DNA of 53,889 nucleotides from Candidatus Bathyarchaeota archaeon (GCA_937873375.1 CALMWK010000163.1:1-53889); one strand, 5' to 3'. Counted from the stretch's first letter, positions 28,906-39,174 are shown. The notes: generated from the sequence alone by a model not told the origin. Made by a program: numbers and translations.

Positions 28906-29868
28906 TTGAAAACCATCGGCATAGTCACAACAGGCGGAGATGCGCCGGGCATGAACGCAGCCATCCGCGCGGTCACACGTATAGCTCACGTAAAAGGACT
29001 CCAAGTTGTAGGCTTTGAGCATGGCTGGGAGGGGCTAGTGAAGAATAAGTGCCAAAAGTTGACTCCGCGCTCCGTAGGCGGCATCATACAATTAGGAGGC
29101 ACCATGCTTCATACGATAAGGTGCCCCGAATTCAAAAAGGACGAAAACCTTGAGAGAGCCGCCCGAACCTTGGCAAAAAACAAAGTGGACGGCTTAGTGG
29201 TTATAGGCGGCGATGGTTCATTCCGAGGCGCACTCGATTTAAGCAAAAAAAGCAGCGCCCAAATGGTGGGCATTCCTGCCTCAATCGACAACGACGTTAA
29301 CGGAACCGATGAGACCATTGGATTTGACACCGCCGTGAACACGGCAGTTGGCATAATTGACAAAATTCGAGACACCGCTATCTCGCATGACCGTCTCTTC
29401 ATAGTGGAAGTTATGGGCAAAGAAAGAGGTTTCCTAGCGTTGAACGTTGGTATAACTGTGGGGGCGGAAGTTATTTTGATTCCGGAGCAGAAATGCCAAA
29501 TGAAACAAATTCTCCAAACCATACACGAAAATGCTCGCAAAGGTAAACGCGCAGGCATAATTGTTGCTGCGGAAGGTGTCGGAGACAATGCTAAACTCGC
29601 CAAAGAACTCCAAGAGCACACCAAATCAGAAGTGCGGCTGTCAATCGTAGGTTATGCCCAGAGAGGGGGCAGCCCTACAGCTCGAAGTCGACTTTTGGCA
29701 AGCATGTTTGCAGAAAAAGCCGTAGAACTCATGTGCCAAGAAGAAGGAAACCGCGTCGTCGGATTACAGCATAACTCGATAGGCAGTATTGAACTTGAGA
29801 AGGTATGCGCTACAAAGAAACCTGTTGACCTGAGCCTGCTTGAACTGGCAAACATGTTGGCAACATAG
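28906..29868 (+). CDS. 6-phosphofructokinase (PfkA family)
   Basis: TTGGDAPGMNAAIRAV..VVIGGDGSFRGAL..PASIDNDVNGTDETIGFDTA..VEVMGKERGFLAL..GYAQRGGSPTARSR; TTG start. Confidence 0.93.
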   Translation: MKTIGIVTTGGDAPGMNAAIRAVTRIAHVKGLQVVGFEHGWEGLVKNKCQKLTPRSVGGIIQLGGTMLHTIRCPEFKKDENLERAARTLAKNKVDGLVVIGGDGSFRGALDLSKKSSAQMVGIPASIDNDVNGTDETIGFDTAVNTAVGIIDKIRDTAISHDRLFIVEVMGKERGFLALNVGITVGAEVILIPEQKCQMKQILQTIHENARKGKRAGIIVAAEGVGDNAKLAKELQEHTKSEVRLSIVGYAQRGGSPTARSRLLASMFAEKAVELMCQEEGNRVVGLQHNSIGSIELEKVCATKKPVDLSLLELANMLAT

Positions 29869-32301
29869 TTATCTTGACAGCTTCACTTCGCCATGCTTCA
29901 TCAATTTGAAATAATGTATTTTCAATGTGTCAGTTATCAAGAAGCTGAGCAGCGCATAGCCCCAAACGAAAGCTGCTAATCCCCACCCTATGGGTGCCAT
30001 GAAGACGCCGTAGACGGCCAAAAGCGTGCCCAAAACTTGGGTGAGTTCTGCAGTGAAGAAAAGAATGCCGGCTGGAAGTGGGCGTTCCCAGAAATGATGT
30101 ACGCCTGTGCGTGCAAGGTAAATTGTCATGTGACCCCCAACCGTTAGCTTGAGGAATATGAGCGTCTGCAAGGTAGCCATGTCCAAATTGAGCACTCGTA
30201 AACCTATCAGGAACAAAATGAAACTTGAGAACACACCAGTTAAGCCAAGCAGAGACGCCACAACTAACACATCGCGCATGTTCCAGCGCACAGGTTTCTC
30301 TTGGATTTTCACTTTGTCGTAGGCAATCATCATGATAGGTAAGTCGTTAAGCAACGCCAAAATAACAATCATAACCGCGGTCACAGGGTAAAAATCGAAG
30401 ATAAGAATCGAAAACGACAAGAAAATTAAAACGCGGGTAGTTTCGGCAATTCGGTAAATAGAGTAGTTTTGCATGCGCTGGAAAATCTTCCGACTTTCCT
30501 TAATGGCGTCAATTATAACGGAAAGCCCAGGTTTAGTGAGCACAACATCTGCTGCGGATTTGGCTGCGTCAGTAGCTCCCGCAACAGCGATGCCGGCATC
30601 TGCCTTCTTCAACGCAGGCGCATCATTAACTCCATCACCTGTCATGGCTACAATGTGACCTTTTTCCTGAAGCAGATGCACTATTCGGTATTTGTGTTCA
30701 GGGAAAACTTGGGCGAAGCCGTCTGCGTTTTCAATTAACCCTTTTGTTTCGCTGTCAGGTTTATCAACAAAAGCAGAAGCGGGCAGGATGTTTGTGCCAA
30801 GGTTCACTTCGTGCGCGATTTCTTTGGCTATGGCGATGTGGTCGCCTGTGACCATTTTGACGTTTAGCCCCATTTTCTGCGCGGTCTTTATGGTTTCAGC
30901 TGAATCTTCACGTGGCGGGTCGTAAATTGCAAGGAGCCCAACGTATTGCCAGTTGCCCTGCTCGTTTCCTTTGATTACACCTAATGCGCGGTATCCTTTA
31001 CCAGCGTAGTTGTTTATGATTTCGTTAATCCTGTCTTCAATTTCGTCTTTGTTTTCAACCAGAGAAAGCACAACTTGGGGTGCGCCCTTAGACACCTTGA
31101 AGCGCCTCCCTTCTTTGTTCTCAACTGTTGCTTCAGTTCGCTTTGAAACAGGGTCAAACGGTTTAAAATCAACCACACTAAACGTGCCAATAGCCTCAGC
31201 AACTGCTTTTATCGCCTTGGCCTTTGCGATTACTGCATCGTCAATGGGGTCGTGGTTTTCACCTCGGGACGCTAATGTCCCAAACAACAGTGCATCGTCA
31301 ATTTGGAATTTGCCGAAGGTTTGAGCTTCAGCTACAGTTAGTTCATTCTTGGTTATGGTACCTGTCTTGTCTGAGCACAGAATATCCACGCCAGCCATTT
31401 CTTCAATGGCTACAAGCTTGCTGACGATGGCTTCTTTTTTGGCGAGCGCAACGGCTCCAATAGCCATGGTAACCGTTAAAACTGCGGGCAAAGCCACGGG
31501 TATCGCTGCCACAGTTAGAACTAAGGCAAACTGGAGAATTTCCAGCGGGTTAACATTTCGGAAAAGTGCTGCAACAACAACTGCGGAAACCATCACCACG
31601 GCAAGTGCAATGAGGTAGTTGCCAATTTTTATGACTGCTTTTTGGAAGTGGCTTCCAGTTTTTGCTTCTTCGACAAGTTTGGTTGTTTTGCCGAAAAAGC
31701 TGCTGATGCCTGTTGCTACAACGTAAGCGTCCATTTCGCCTTGTCGCGCTATCGAACCAGCATAAGCAAGTTCGGATATGTGCTTTTCCACGGGCAATGA
31801 TTCGCCTGTTAACGCGGATTCATCTAAAAGTAGGTAGTCACCTTTCATGAGTTTAACGTCAGCGGGCACAATGTCGCCTAAACGTACGCGAACAATGTCT
31901 TCAGGCACCAGTTCTATAGAGGGGATTTCGCGCCATGTGCCATCTCTGAGCACGCGGGCTTTCGGCGCCAGCCTCTTTTTAAGTAGTTCAATGGCGTTGT
32001 CGGCTTTGTGTTCCTGCCAGAAACCCACCACCGCGTTCACTATTAGCAATGTAAGTATTATTGCGAAGTCTTCCCAGTGCTGAATTGCAATTGATAAAAT
32101 TGCAGCTGCTTCTATCATCCACGGGATAGGCCCCCAGAAATAGCTCAAAAACTTGCGGAAGGGATTCACTTTCTTTTCAGGAATCTCGTTGGGACCATAC
32201 TGAGCAAGTTTCTTCGCTACCTCTTCAGAAGAAAGCCCGGTTTTGGCACGAACAGAATAGGGCGTTGTATCAACAGAACCTTGTGGCTCTTCAGATGCCA
32301 T
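29869..32301 (-). CDS. P-type (P3A-like, proton-type) ATPase
   Basis: CSDKTGTITKNELTV phosphorylation motif; TGES loop LTGESLPVEK; VAMTGDGVNDAPALKKADAGIAV. Confidence 0.93.
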   Translation of the reverse strand: MASEEPQGSVDTTPYSVRAKTGLSSEEVAKKLAQYGPNEIPEKKVNPFRKFLSYFWGPIPWMIEAAAILSIAIQHWEDFAIILTLLIVNAVVGFWQEHKADNAIELLKKRLAPKARVLRDGTWREIPSIELVPEDIVRVRLGDIVPADVKLMKGDYLLLDESALTGESLPVEKHISELAYAGSIARQGEMDAYVVATGISSFFGKTTKLVEEAKTGSHFQKAVIKIGNYLIALAVVMVSAVVVAALFRNVNPLEILQFALVLTVAAIPVALPAVLTVTMAIGAVALAKKEAIVSKLVAIEEMAGVDILCSDKTGTITKNELTVAEAQTFGKFQIDDALLFGTLASRGENHDPIDDAVIAKAKAIKAVAEAIGTFSVVDFKPFDPVSKRTEATVENKEGRRFKVSKGAPQVVLSLVENKDEIEDRINEIINNYAGKGYRALGVIKGNEQGNWQYVGLLAIYDPPREDSAETIKTAQKMGLNVKMVTGDHIAIAKEIAHEVNLGTNILPASAFVDKPDSETKGLIENADGFAQVFPEHKYRIVHLLQEKGHIVAMTGDGVNDAPALKKADAGIAVAGATDAAKSAADVVLTKPGLSVIIDAIKESRKIFQRMQNYSIYRIAETTRVLIFLSFSILIFDFYPVTAVMIVILALLNDLPIMMIAYDKVKIQEKPVRWNMRDVLVVASLLGLTGVFSSFILFLIGLRVLNLDMATLQTLIFLKLTVGGHMTIYLARTGVHHFWERPLPAGILFFTAELTQVLGTLLAVYGVFMAPIGWGLAAFVWGYALLSFLITDTLKIHYFKLMKHGEVKLSR

Positions 32302-32406
32302 TAAGAAGCCTTCTAAATAACAGAATCATTTTTGAGAACCTTGCTCTTAAATGTTGCCTGCATAGTGTAAAGTCACAGTTAAAGAAACGGGATTATCTCA
32401 TGTTTT

Positions 32407-33660
32407 TCACGGAAGGACTGATTCGTATATTTTCAGTGTTTCATCTGCAACTTTGCGCCAAGTGAAAAACTCCAGCACTCGTTTGCGCCCGTTTTCACCC
32501 CAGTTCCGCGCTTTCTCAGGGTTCCGCAATACCTCGTTTATTCCCCAAGCTATGTCGGCCGAGTCTTCGCCGTTAACGTGCACGCCGTTTTGGTCTGTTC
32601 CTGAGTTTATGACTTGTTCTCTGAAGCCTACCACGCCGCGAGCGCCCACAACCACAGGTTTCTCCATTGCCATGGCTTCTAAGCTGACTATGCCGAACGG
32701 TTCGTAGATTGAGGGGAAAACGCACAGGTCCGCAGCAGCGTAATGTAGGATACGTTCGTCTTCAGGGATAAAGTCGAAAATGTAAACTATGTTATTTTTA
32801 ATGTTCAGCCTGTCGGCGGTTTCCACTATATCGCGTTGTTCTTCACCTTTACCTAATATCACTAGCTTGGTGTTGGGGAATTCCTTCAAAACGGTAGGCA
32901 TCGCCTGCAAAATGTTGCGGACACCCTTCACCCACGCGAGCCTACCAATAAACAAGATCATATTCCAGTCTTTTGGTATGCCATATTTCGCTCGGATGCC
33001 TTCTACGTCTTCTTTCTTGATTTTGTGCGGGTCGTAACGGTCAGGATCCACGCCGTTCCAGACTACGCTAATTTTTGATTGCTGCCAACCGTGCTGTATA
33101 AGGTCCTGCTGCATGGCATAGCTGACGGTTATTATCCTATCGGAGTTCTGCGCCATAGCCCTCTCAAAGTGGCTCACAACTTCGGAGCCTTGACCGCCGC
33201 TTCTTCCCCACTCGGTGCTGTGTGTGTGGAAAACCACGGGGATTTTTGTTTCATTTTTAATAACTAGACCGGAAAGGCTGCTGAGCCAGTCGTGCACGCA
33301 GACGACGTCAAAATTGTATCGCTCCTTTTTAATCAAACCGTTGATGAATTTTGTGGCGCTTAAGATGTTGTAGATGAAGATGTCGTTGAAGAGTTTGATG
33401 TTGGTACCCCACTTCTTAAGGTCATCAACTACGAAAAACGGGAAAACGTTGCTTGCATCCGCGATTATGGGTCGGTGAACTTCGACGCCTCGCAGAATTT
33501 CCCGCGTTTTCAAGTTCCCCTGATTAAGGGTAAAAACGGAAACGTCATGCCCAATGTCCACATACTCTTGGGTTACGTATTCAGCGTAAGTGCCTAAACC
33601 ACCTACAAGTGCTGGAGGGTATTCCCAAACAAAAAAGCCAATTCGCAAAACATTCACCAC
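32407..33660 (-). CDS. GT4-family glycosyltransferase (glycogen synthase-like)
   Basis: FFVWEYPPALVGGLGTYAEYV...VWNGVDPDRYDP...FIGRLAWVKGVRNILQA...VFPSIYEPFGIVSLEAMAMEKPVVVGARGG-like motif. Confidence 0.92.
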   Translation of the reverse strand: MVNVLRIGFFVWEYPPALVGGLGTYAEYVTQEYVDIGHDVSVFTLNQGNLKTREILRGVEVHRPIIADASNVFPFFVVDDLKKWGTNIKLFNDIFIYNILSATKFINGLIKKERYNFDVVCVHDWLSSLSGLVIKNETKIPVVFHTHSTEWGRSGGQGSEVVSHFERAMAQNSDRIITVSYAMQQDLIQHGWQQSKISVVWNGVDPDRYDPHKIKKEDVEGIRAKYGIPKDWNMILFIGRLAWVKGVRNILQAMPTVLKEFPNTKLVILGKGEEQRDIVETADRLNIKNNIVYIFDFIPEDERILHYAAADLCVFPSIYEPFGIVSLEAMAMEKPVVVGARGVVGFREQVINSGTDQNGVHVNGEDSADIAWGINEVLRNPEKARNWGENGRKRVLEFFTWRKVADETLKIYESVLP

Positions 33661-33827
33661 AGTTCTGTGGTTTCAAACTATCTTTGAAAATGTATTTATA
33701 GCTTGTCTCTCGCGGGTTAGAACAAAGAATACGTTTTTCTCAGTCGGATTTCGACATTTCAGAAGCCAATTTGTCTTATAGTAACTTAGTAACTAAAATA
33801 ATCCATACGCACTAGAAATAGAGTAGC

Positions 33828-34544
33828 ATGACCCACAGGGAAGCTGACAGGTTGAATAAAGAAGTTAAACGCTCTGAAGACAAGAGCCCAAAAGTTGTGG
33901 TTACAAAAAACGGACCTTACATTATTTTTGGTAATTTGCCGCTGACCAAGGAAGTAATAACCATTGGCAAAGACGGCGAGCCTGAAAAGTGGACAAAGGG
34001 CGAAACATACCCGTCTCAAGAAAGCTACGCTTTATGTCGATGTGGCAACTCAAAAAACAAACCTTACTGCGATGGAACACACACAAAAATTGGCTTTAAC
34101 GGCACAGAAACAGCAAACCAAGAACACTACCTTGACCAGCCAAAAGTAATCAATGGACCCGCCCTGAAACTCACCGACGTAGAGGAACTTTGTGCTTCAG
34201 CCCGCTTCTGCCACCGCGCAGGAGGCATCTGGAACCTAATTCCAAAATCAGACAGCTCTAAAGCGAAAAAAATAGCCCGAGAAGAAGCTTGCGATTGCCC
34301 CTCGGGTCGCTTAATGGTTCAGGATAAAAAAGCTCAGAAGGCAATTGAACCAAAATTTGAGCCATCCATCGGTTTAGTGGAAGACCCCGCAATGGGAGTC
34401 AGCGGACCAATCTGGGTGCGCGGCGGCATCTCCGTTGAATCTGCTAAAGGCAAAACCTACAGGGTCCGCAACCGCGTTACTCTGTGCCGCTGTGGCAAGT
34501 CGAAGAATAAGCCTTTCTGCGACAGCAACCACTACCCTGAATAG
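33828..34544 (+). CDS. Twin CDGSH iron-sulfur domain protein
   Basis: CRCGNSKNKPYCDGTH near the N-terminus and CRCGKSKNKPFCDSNH at the C-terminus; central Cys-containing segment. Confidence 0.92.
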   Translation: MTHREADRLNKEVKRSEDKSPKVVVTKNGPYIIFGNLPLTKEVITIGKDGEPEKWTKGETYPSQESYALCRCGNSKNKPYCDGTHTKIGFNGTETANQEHYLDQPKVINGPALKLTDVEELCASARFCHRAGGIWNLIPKSDSSKAKKIAREEACDCPSGRLMVQDKKAQKAIEPKFEPSIGLVEDPAMGVSGPIWVRGGISVESAKGKTYRVRNRVTLCRCGKSKNKPFCDSNHYPE

Positions 34545-34575
34545 CAAATTCTACTATGGTTGGGAACCTTTGATT

Positions 34576-34600
34576 CTCCTATATATTAAGGGGGCTATAG
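34576..34600 (-). repeat. Dispersed TATA/C-run core motif, copy 3
   Basis: Reverse complement CTATAGCCCCCTTAATATATAGGAG matches copy 1 CTATAGCCCCCTTATTTATAGAATTT. Confidence 0.6.
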
Positions 34601-34732
34601 TCTTTGCCAAGCAACAGCGTACACAAACAGCAACGTTGCATCTCGTACGTCCAAAATTTCCTTGCCCAGAAGAGTTAATAACAGAGAACAAGACCTTTAA
34701 AATTGAGAATCTTCTCACGGTTTTGACACAAC

Positions 34733-36184
34733 ATGACTTCTGCAGCGACTACTTACAAAATTGACGCCGAAGTCCCACCCAGCTACTTCGAAAAACTACT
34801 CGACTTCATATACCAACACTATTTGACACCGCAGAAACAGCGATTCACAAACCTATCCAAACAAACAACCGAAAACAGCGCTCACATCACATACACAATC
34901 ATTGACGAGCAAGGAAAACAACTGCTCCAAGTAGAAGTTGCCAGCACCAAAACCGTCAACGTAACCATAACACCCCTAAACTCACAAGTATCCCAAGCCA
35001 ACATAACAGAGGCAAAACAAGACATAGTTATAGCCACACAACTGTTCAAGGAAAAAGCCCGCAAAGCCACATGGTACTTCGCATGGCAAGAAGGCGAAAA
35101 CATTGTTCCTGAAAAAGTTCAAGCCCACGAAAAAAGCTTCAGCCGAATATTACTGGAAACCCAAGTACTGCTTTTTGTCGTGTTCATAGTTCTGGGTATG
35201 GGCATATTTGTTGTTGTTTATGCGTTCGCGCCAGACTGGTTTTGGCTTGCCCCAATTACGCTGATAGCTATCCAATTTGTCGTTGTTTTCTACTCTAACA
35301 AGATAATCGCGCGTACAGGTGACTGGACAATCACCAAGGATAACCCGTCAATTCACTTCTTAGAATACCATTTGCCAATCGGGGCAATTGACGATTTCAA
35401 AGAAACCCCGCCAGAACAACTTGCAGCCATAAAAAAAGAAGTCTACGAAGAAATACTGTCTAAGCAGGGAGCAATTGACTGCGGCGAAGCACACAAAGTT
35501 TTCACAAAATTCAACGTTTCATGCCAAGAAGATAATCTGTCAGCCAAAAAAGTTAACGTCCACGCGCTCGTGAAAAAGGTCGCTGACAAATTTGGTTATC
35601 CAATGCCTAAAATTGTTATTTCAAACACGATGGTGCCCAACGCAGCCGCTTCAGGTCCCAGCCCCAGCCGCGGAATTGTATTAATCACAACGGGCTTGCT
35701 GGTGCAGCTTGAAGAAGATGAAGTAGTCAGCGTTTTAGGACACGAATTTGGGCATCTCAAAGGTCGAGACCCACTAATCCTTTTTGGGCTCGCAAGCGCA
35801 GAGTTCCTATTCAGGTTCTATGTACTGTTCGCCCTGTTCCCAGTGATATTCTCATCTTTCCTGTTCTTTGCTTACTTCTGGGTAGTAATGACCGTCATTT
35901 TCTTTATCGGAAAATTCTTTGAAGCCAGAGCAGACTTGGTCTCAGCCATCATGATGGGCAAACCCAAAGTTTTAGCAGCGGCACTAGAGAAAATCGGCTT
36001 CCAACGACTACTGTTCGAACGCAAACCCAGCTTTCGCCTCCAAGAATGGATAGGCTTGGATTCACATCCACCAATTTACTTCCGAGTTGAACGTCTAAAC
36101 AAGCTGCAGGAGCCCGTGAAAGTGAAGTATCCGCTGATTCAATCCATCAAAGAAGTGTTTAGGGGATTCGCGGCAAGCTTTTAA
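34733..36184 (+). CDS. M48-family membrane metallopeptidase (HtpX-like)
   Basis: [16 protein letters not shown] (HExxH); transmembrane segments; [13 protein letters not shown]. Confidence 0.9.
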   Translation: MTSAATTYKIDAEVPPSYFEKLLDFIYQHYLTPQKQRFTNLSKQTTENSAHITYTIIDEQGKQLLQVEVASTKTVNVTITPLNSQVSQANITEAKQDIVIATQLFKEKARKATWYFAWQEGENIVPEKVQAHEKSFSRILLETQVLLFVVFIVLGMGIFVVVYAFAPDWFWLAPITLIAIQFVVVFYSNKIIARTGDWTITKDNPSIHFLEYHLPIGAIDDFKETPPEQLAAIKKEVYEEILSKQGAIDCGEAHKVFTKFNVSCQEDNLSAKKVNVHALVKKVADKFGYPMPKIVISNTMVPNAAASGPSPSRGIVLITTGLLVQLEEDEVVSVLGHEFGHLKGRDPLILFGLASAEFLFRFYVLFALFPVIFSSFLFFAYFWVVMTVIFFIGKFFEARADLVSAIMMGKPKVLAAALEKIGFQRLLFERKPSFRLQEWIGLDSHPPIYFRVERLNKLQEPVKVKYPLIQSIKEVFRGFAASF

Positions 36185-36204
36185 AAAACAAAAAATTAAA
36201 GTTG

Positions 36205-36708
36205 CTACTGATTGGTTAGGACCAAATCGTCCATTTCTCCGCAGTTAACCTCTAAAGTTCTCGCCAGCTGCTTAAGCTCATCAGCATTAACCAAATCCGA
36301 ATCCAGATAAGCCAGAATCCTGTTTTCATCCCAACCTAAAGCTTTCGCTTCATCCACAGATACTCGGTAAGCCTCAATCTCCAATGGCCTTTCCACATAA
36401 CTTACAGATGGGTCTGAGTTTTCTCCACTCCACGCCTGCTTAACATGAACAAGCTCATGAACTATGTCTAAGTAAATTTCAGTAAAGTCGCCGCTGCTCA
36501 GATAATGCGGATTAACTAAAAGGGTACCTTCGTGGTCTACCCTCATGTAAAGAGTAGCACTGGTGAATTCTACACGGATTTGTGTTAACGTATCCTTGGT
36601 TTTGTCACCGAAAATTTTCCGTACAGCGTCAACATTGTCAAAGCCTTTAAAATGGTCTGTGAAAGAGCATATCTGTGATGTTGCGTTGCGTATTATTTCA
36701 ATTTTCAA
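36205..36708 (-). CDS. putative zincin-like metallopeptidase
   Basis: IVHELVHVKQAWSG (HExxH) with downstream ERPLEIEAYRVSVDEAK. Confidence 0.65.
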   Translation of the reverse strand: MKIEIIRNATSQICSFTDHFKGFDNVDAVRKIFGDKTKDTLTQIRVEFTSATLYMRVDHEGTLLVNPHYLSSGDFTEIYLDIVHELVHVKQAWSGENSDPSVSYVERPLEIEAYRVSVDEAKALGWDENRILAYLDSDLVNADELKQLARTLEVNCGEMDDLVLTNQ

Positions 36709-36917
36709 TGACGTAACCTCCTAAGGATAGTTTTCTTATTCGTAATCACAAATAAGTATTGCTATTAGCTTATAACTAAATCAACCTTCAATCTGAATAG
36801 TTATTTACGTGCAGTATAAAATGAAAACAACCCAATCAACCGTTAGCTTCGCGTTGGTTGATTCAGTAAACCTTATTTTTCGCAAACTCCAAAGGTAACT
36901 GTTGCATTCTCGGAGAA

Positions 36918-37877
36918 ATGAAGCAGATGAGCACTCATTACTCGGTTCAACTAATCAGTCCCGAAGAAAAAGACAGCCTCTACGAAAACTACGAAAATAG
37001 GTTCCTATACACCAACAAGGCTGACATCTACGGCTGCTGCATCAAACTGATCACAGATGTGGAACGCATAAAAAACGAGTGGGAAGACAATTTTTACACC
37101 ATGGACGAACACACGCGTTCACATGGCAGACTTGTCGTACTGGAAGAGCCAAAGCAACCGGCAAACACTATCAAGTATGACCCTTACACAAAAACCGCGT
37201 TTCTCATAAACGTGGACTATTACGGCTGGATAAAAAGCATAGCCCTAGCCGTTGCAGGTGACGTTCTTGAAGATGAACACCAGATATATTCAGTTCACGG
37301 AGCAGCCATAGACGTAGGCTCCACAGGCATCTCCATCATAGCACCCAGCGGCACAGGCAAAACCACCCATTCCTGGGGACTACTGCGGCTTCCGAATGGA
37401 CGATTGGTTTCGGATGACTGGTACTTTGTGCGACTCAGCAGCCGTGAACCTTTAGCTTTCGGCTCAGAAAAAAACTGTTACATAGAAGCAGATATTGGCA
37501 AAATCTGGAACGAATATGAACGACTTGTGGACAAGGCAACGTTTGACCAGAAAGGCCGCGCAGTTGTGAACGTACGCTGGATTGTCGGCGCAGGCGGAGT
37601 AATCCCGATGACAACCATGAAAACAGTTATTCTGCTTAAACGAGATTTCCAAGACCCAAACATTGTTACCCCTTTAGGCGCCGATGAAGCCGTGGACTAC
37701 CTTTTAGCAAATGACTTCTGCAACCCCCACCAACTCGTAAAAGACAAACGAAAAACCGCGCTCAGGAAAGAGTTCTTCCGCAAACTTTTCAAGAAAACCG
37801 ACGTTTACCTCGTAAACACCACAGGAACACCACAAGAAACGCAGACTGAAATCAGGGCACTTGTTGTAACAGAATAA
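36918..37877 (+). CDS. HPr kinase/PEPCK-like P-loop protein
   Basis: YSVHGAAIDVGSTGISIIAPSGTGKTTHSWGLLRLPNGRLVSDDWYFV: P-loop preceded by HG and followed by a SDD motif, as in the HprK-like fold. Confidence 0.75.
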   Translation: MKQMSTHYSVQLISPEEKDSLYENYENRFLYTNKADIYGCCIKLITDVERIKNEWEDNFYTMDEHTRSHGRLVVLEEPKQPANTIKYDPYTKTAFLINVDYYGWIKSIALAVAGDVLEDEHQIYSVHGAAIDVGSTGISIIAPSGTGKTTHSWGLLRLPNGRLVSDDWYFVRLSSREPLAFGSEKNCYIEADIGKIWNEYERLVDKATFDQKGRAVVNVRWIVGAGGVIPMTTMKTVILLKRDFQDPNIVTPLGADEAVDYLLANDFCNPHQLVKDKRKTALRKEFFRKLFKKTDVYLVNTTGTPQETQTEIRALVVTE

Positions 37878-37949
37878 AAAAATAGAAGTTTGGTTACCGT
37901 TTTCACCTGAACCCATGTGTCAAGTTTTAAGCCTCTGCGGTATGTTACA

Positions 37950-38061
37950 AAAAACCGAGGGGGGAGGGGGTAGAGAAAACGTAGGGTACCTATCAGAGGT
38001 CAAAAACGTTAACATCGGTTTTCTGAAAAGTTGTAGGGGAAATTCTATAAAAGGAGCTATC
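37950..38061 (-). repeat. Dispersed intergenic C-rich repeat, copy C (core motif 38041-38061)
   Basis: Reverse complement TTTTATAGAATTT...GATGTTAACGTTTTTGACCTCTGATAGGTACCCTACGTTTTCTCTACCCCCTCCCCCCTCGG; matches 430-520 and 544-575. Confidence 0.7.
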
Positions 38062-38089
38062 AAGAACTTCAAGCAACCAAACGCTTGTG

Positions 38090-39109
38090 CTACCGATTAT
38101 ACATCCAAGTCAAATACTCCTCAGTTGAATCAAAATACTGGTCCATGTAGTCACTGAATACTCGATAGACATGCACATCGTTGCCCAGTGAAGGACGCCA
38201 AATATTCATCCAACTGTAAAGCTCCGAAGAAACACTGTTCAAAGACAGAGCACCCAACGTATCATGACTGTAATAGTCCCGCACAGGATCCAAAATCATC
38301 AACTTGCCATCCTTAAACGGAATCTGAACTGCAACATGCCCAGCATTTTCACCAGTTATCCAAACACACTCAACCGTGAAAGAACTATTCCCATCATAGA
38401 AATACGCACGAATCATAGATGCCAACAACACCGCAGTGTCCTCGCAATCGCCCTTTCCCAAACTCAAAGTCTCATTAGGAAACTGTGCCATCTGATCCGT
38501 GTGCTGCAAACCCTTTGGCACAATATCAGTAAGGTCATACGGCAAAACAGGATACAGCCCATCCTCACGATATTCAATATTATTATTCACCCAATCATAC
38601 ATCGCTTTAATGTCCCGCATATAAGAACTCGCATTCGGGGCACTCTCAACCTTCCCAGTTGCATTCAACATGACACTGACCACAGCAGGATCAAACGGCG
38701 TAATAAACGCCTGAACATTCCCACGCATCAACCGCTGATCAGTCAAACTGCGCAACGCGGAATAATCCGCCAACAACCTGTCATACTTAGTTTTCAAACT
38801 GCCATACAAACTCTGCAAAGCCGCCAAACGCGAAACATACGTATCATTCGCCAAACCCGAACCACCAGGATTGGGCACCAACGATGGACTCTCCATCAAA
38901 AGCCGCGTATAATTCCACTCGAGGAAACTGTAATTGCCCATGAGCCAGTAATAATTTGTTTGCAAAACATTATACTCATCCTGAAGCTTAGTCAAATCAC
39001 TAGTTAACTTCGCATTTTGGCTGTTCGTATTAAACAAACCCAAAAACCCAGCAGATGCCAAAACGCCAACTACAACAAGAACTGAAAAAGTTATAACGAA
39101 CCTATTCAT
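38090..39109 (-). CDS. membrane-anchored transglutaminase-like protein
   Basis: N-terminal TM and coiled-coil; LGKGDCEDTAVLLASMIRAYF...GHVAVQI...ILDPV: Cys/His/Asp of transglutaminase core. Confidence 0.85.
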   Translation of the reverse strand: MNRFVITFSVLVVVGVLASAGFLGLFNTNSQNAKLTSDLTKLQDEYNVLQTNYYWLMGNYSFLEWNYTRLLMESPSLVPNPGGSGLANDTYVSRLAALQSLYGSLKTKYDRLLADYSALRSLTDQRLMRGNVQAFITPFDPAVVSVMLNATGKVESAPNASSYMRDIKAMYDWVNNNIEYREDGLYPVLPYDLTDIVPKGLQHTDQMAQFPNETLSLGKGDCEDTAVLLASMIRAYFYDGNSSFTVECVWITGENAGHVAVQIPFKDGKLMILDPVRDYYSHDTLGALSLNSVSSELYSWMNIWRPSLGNDVHVYRVFSDYMDQYFDSTEEYLTWMYNR

Positions 39110-39140
39110 GGAAAGTTGCCTCGCGCTACAATAGGCGCAT

Positions 39141-39174
39141 CAAGCATTTTTATATCTTATGAAACAAATGCTTG
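39141..39174. promoter_or_regulatory. 9-bp inverted repeat flanking a TATA-like element upstream of the transglutaminase-like gene
   Basis: CAAGCATTT (39141-39149) and AAATGCTTG (39166-39174) with AT-rich spacer. Confidence 0.5.

Noticed and set aside
38264-39007. 247-aa plus-strand ORF
   Set aside because: Antisense to the transglutaminase-like gene; composition rich in R/I/Q/H, as expected from an antisense frame. Motif copy 4 points into it, but that alone does not make it coding.
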